Assembly (NCBI GenBank): GCA_024763115.1
Contig: JANTGB010000091.1
Location: 1 to 8,001 of the forward strand
Direction of reading: 5' to 3'
Origin: Desulfobulbaceae bacterium
GTDB lineage: Bacteria > Desulfobacterota > Desulfobulbia > Desulfobulbales > SURF-16
Length of the DNA: 8,001 nucleotides
Shown in pieces: positions 6,808-8,001 of the stretch (positions are counted from its first letter, which is position 1; each line of letters starts with the position of its first letter). The notes below the pieces were generated by a model that was given only the letters and a program-made list of their open reading frames with translations, did no database searches and was not told where the DNA came from. A program made the position numbers and the translations under genes.

Positions 6808-6907
6808 GCCTGATTTTGCTGTAACTTCTTCAAAGCTGATGACATCTCTCATCACACCGCTTTGCGGTGTGATGCTGCTTCGCCGCTCCGCGTCATAAGA
6901 ATCAGGC
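6808..6907 (-). promoter_or_regulatory. Structured leader upstream of the binding-protein/kinase operon
   Basis: A 100-nt block ends 18 bp before the start codon at 6789. Its outer stem is GCCTGATT (6808-6815) with AATCAGGC (6900-6907), a perfect 8 bp. A second pairing, ATGAC (6839-6843) with GTCAT (6892-6896), lies inside it. At the centre is a perfect 11-bp hairpin, CATCACACCGC (6850-6860) with GCGGTGTGATG (6864-6874), around a TTT loop. No T run follows on either strand, so it is not a plain terminator. It matches no riboswitch consensus I recall. A 14-codon reading frame (MTRSGEAASHRKAV, 6896-6852) crosses it without a ribosome site. It may be a leader RNA fold or a palindromic repeat. 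Confidence 0.5.
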
Positions 6908-6917
6908 GTGCCCCCGG

Positions 6918-7160
6918 TGGTTACGCATTTAGGCGCTTACGGCCATTGTCTAAACAATTTTTTGTTTTGATTTTTGCTAACTTATCCATATTTTGAGACT
7001 ATTTACAACGAGTTACTCCAAGGCACTTTCACCCCTCAGGTAAGCGCTAGGAGGTTGTCCGAAAATAGGCATTTTTTCTCAAATCAAGACATTTAAAAAA
7101 AATAACACAGAGTTGGGCAGGTAAGCGAGGTACGAGACTCCGCAGAAAGGGCATTATCGG
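6918..7160. repeat. Degenerate remnants of the repeat family
   Basis: The 454-bp gap 6790-7243 holds no credible gene. Besides the structured leader it carries scattered words of the large repeats: GGTTACGC then AGGCGCTTAC (6919-6940, as in the copy C outer arm), GAGTTACTCC then CTCAGGTAAGCGC (7010-7047), and CAGGTAAGCGAGG then GAGACTCCG (7119-7142, as in copies B and C). No full element can be traced. They look like eroded or partial copies. Confidence 0.35.
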
Positions 7161-7214
7161 CTAGTACTCCTAGACTACGAGGGGACACTAAAAAGAGTCC
7201 TAAAAATTCTACGT

Positions 7215-7237
7215 CCACTTCTACTTTAGTGGGTTAG
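7215..7237 (-). repeat. 23-bp repeat downstream of the lipoprotein gene (copy 2)
   Basis: Matches 3984-4006 in 21 of 23 bases and ends 6 bp beyond the lipoprotein stop codon. On the minus strand CCACT pairs with AGTGG across an 8-nt loop. A second small inverted repeat, GGACACT/AGAGTCC with one mismatch (7183-7200), lies further downstream. Neither is followed by a clear T run, so termination here is unproven. Confidence 0.6.
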
Positions 7238-7243
7238 AACGTA

Positions 7244-7921
7244 TCAGATCAAAATAGATAAGAAGATAGCCGACATGTTAAAAAATTCCTTTTCCGGTAG
7301 ACCGCCAAGCAGATAAATATCATCTTCGATTCCAGTCAATATCCTGGTCATAATGACTTCATACCCCATATTAAGATAACCGTTATCGCCTTGGGCGTTG
7401 GTCAGAAATAAAAGATCACCCCCCTGATCGCGATAGGTCTTAAGCCGCCAGTTTACCTGGCTTATATTGGAATAAAGCCGGTTAAGATGTATAAGAGGAA
7501 TCTGCAGGCCGCTGACAAAAAAATCCGACCTGGTGACCTGGTATGCCTCCGTAATACTGCGGGTTATCCCCAGGCTTAACAGATAAACCCGATCCCCGGT
7601 TGTCAGCGGGGCAAAGGCGGCAGTCAGCAAATCGGCAGATGATTTTCCTTTTAACAGCTTACTTCGTTCAGGAGAAAAAATTTGTCTTATTTTCCGCTTC
7701 CGTCGGCGAATATCAGGTTCATACTTGGGATTCTTGGCATAAAGGCGACAGGTAAAATCTTCAAGCAGGCTGAAATATCCGGCAACATGATGACGGATAA
7801 GGCGGACATCGGTAGGAGACAGGGCATTGGCAAGGTGCTTTTTTGTCTGGTGCAAACTCCGACAGCCGCCCAGGCAGCAAAGCAGGGCAAGACAGCAACA
7901 ACAGCCTATTATCCATTTCAT
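7244..7921 (-). CDS. Cysteine-rich-signal lipoprotein of unknown function
   Basis: A 225-residue predicted lipoprotein. The leader MKWIIGCCCCLALLCCLGGC ends in a lipobox (LGGC) with the acylated Cys at 20. Arg at +2 is not an inner-membrane retention signal of the Asp type, so outer-membrane sorting is plausible. The leader holds seven Cys, which is unusual. The mature part has a basic stretch (RRRKRK, 72-77), a central helical region, and a C-terminal half with motifs such as LGITRSITEAYQ (117-128), QVNWRLKTYRDQGG (155-168), GYLNMGYEVIMT (181-192) and a hydrophobic end (NMSAIFLSILI). I do not recognise a named family. ATG 7921 begins 1 bp from repeat copy D, so its upstream region, including a weak GTGAG at about 8 nt, is repeat sequence. 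The 454-bp gap to the next gene argues against a tight operon. Confidence 0.85.
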   Translation of the reverse strand: MKWIIGCCCCLALLCCLGGCRSLHQTKKHLANALSPTDVRLIRHHVAGYFSLLEDFTCRLYAKNPKYEPDIRRRKRKIRQIFSPERSKLLKGKSSADLLTAAFAPLTTGDRVYLLSLGITRSITEAYQVTRSDFFVSGLQIPLIHLNRLYSNISQVNWRLKTYRDQGGDLLFLTNAQGDNGYLNMGYEVIMTRILTGIEDDIYLLGGLPEKEFFNMSAIFLSILI

Positions 7922-7922
7922 T

Positions 7923-8001
7923 ATAACTACTCACGGGGTAGGCACCTAATATTCGCCAACCTCCTTACTTGTAACTGTTTACAGGGTGCCGGTAAGCGAC
8001 C
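7923..8001 (+). repeat. Dispersed structured repeat, copy D (cut by the window end)
   Basis: The outer arm ATAACTACTCACGGGGTAGG starts at 7923, one base from the lipoprotein start codon. A spacer of exactly 26 bp (7945-7970) precedes the inner arm GTAACTGTTTACAGGGTGCC (7971-7990), which matches the copy A inner arm in 19 of 20 bases. GGTAAGCGACC then runs to the edge, as in copy B. Its orientation is opposite to copies A and C. The rest lies outside the window. Confidence 0.8.

Noticed and set aside
6836..6842. CTGATGA, the hammerhead ribozyme core word, on the plus strand
   Set aside because: No GAAA partner segment or cleavage-site arrangement follows the hairpin, so the word is probably chance.
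6945..6964. ATTGT/ACAAT hairpin followed by T6 on the plus strand
   Set aside because: Only five AT-rich pairs, and there is no plus-strand gene for it to terminate.
1..8001. CRISPR array, tRNA or rRNA genes, integrase or transposase genes
   Set aside because: The repeats are few, long and palindromic with gene-sized gaps, not CRISPR-like; no RNA gene or recombinase signature was seen in any frame.

Overview
The window holds five protein-coding genes, all on the minus strand, separated by 175-455 bp gaps packed with structured dispersed repeats. The gene content (a small TonB-dependent receptor, a DUF534-type periplasmic binding protein, HEINN/HEIHQP-type histidine kinases, a receiver-kinase fusion) and the moderate GC suggest a Gram-negative bacterium, most likely of the Desulfobacterota/deltaproteobacterial type. 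That placement is inferred from gene style only; no phylogenetic marker is present.

In transcription order (right to left) the layout is: the partial repeat copy D at the window edge; a Cys-rich lipoprotein of unknown function (7244-7921); a 454-bp gap with degenerate repeats and a structured leader; a periplasmic ABC_sub_bind/DUF534 protein (5758-6789) overlapping a two-TM sensor histidine kinase (4025-5761) by ATGA; repeat copy C (3640-3880); a cytoplasmic receiver-histidine kinase (2407-3621); a gap with repeat copy B, palindromes and an 18-bp tandem repeat; a TonB-dependent receptor (176-2017); and repeat copy A (1-159).

The four central genes can be read as a trans-envelope sensory set: outer-membrane receptor, periplasmic ligand binder, inner-membrane kinase, then a receiver-kinase relay. 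No ABC permease or ATPase and no DNA-binding output regulator lies between them. That the binding protein works as a sensor for the kinase is inference from gene order and overlap.

The most unusual content is the repeat family. Copies A, C and D share a fixed plan: a 22-bp outer arm, a spacer of exactly 26 bp in all three, then an inner arm starting with the same GTAAC word. In A and C an inverted copy closes the far end. Copy A folds with wobble pairs only when read from the minus strand, and A and C show one compensatory base-pair change in the apical stem. B is a shortened copy in the opposite orientation. Copy C sits directly next to a ribosome binding site and is flanked by 8-bp near-identical direct repeats, as a mobile element would be.
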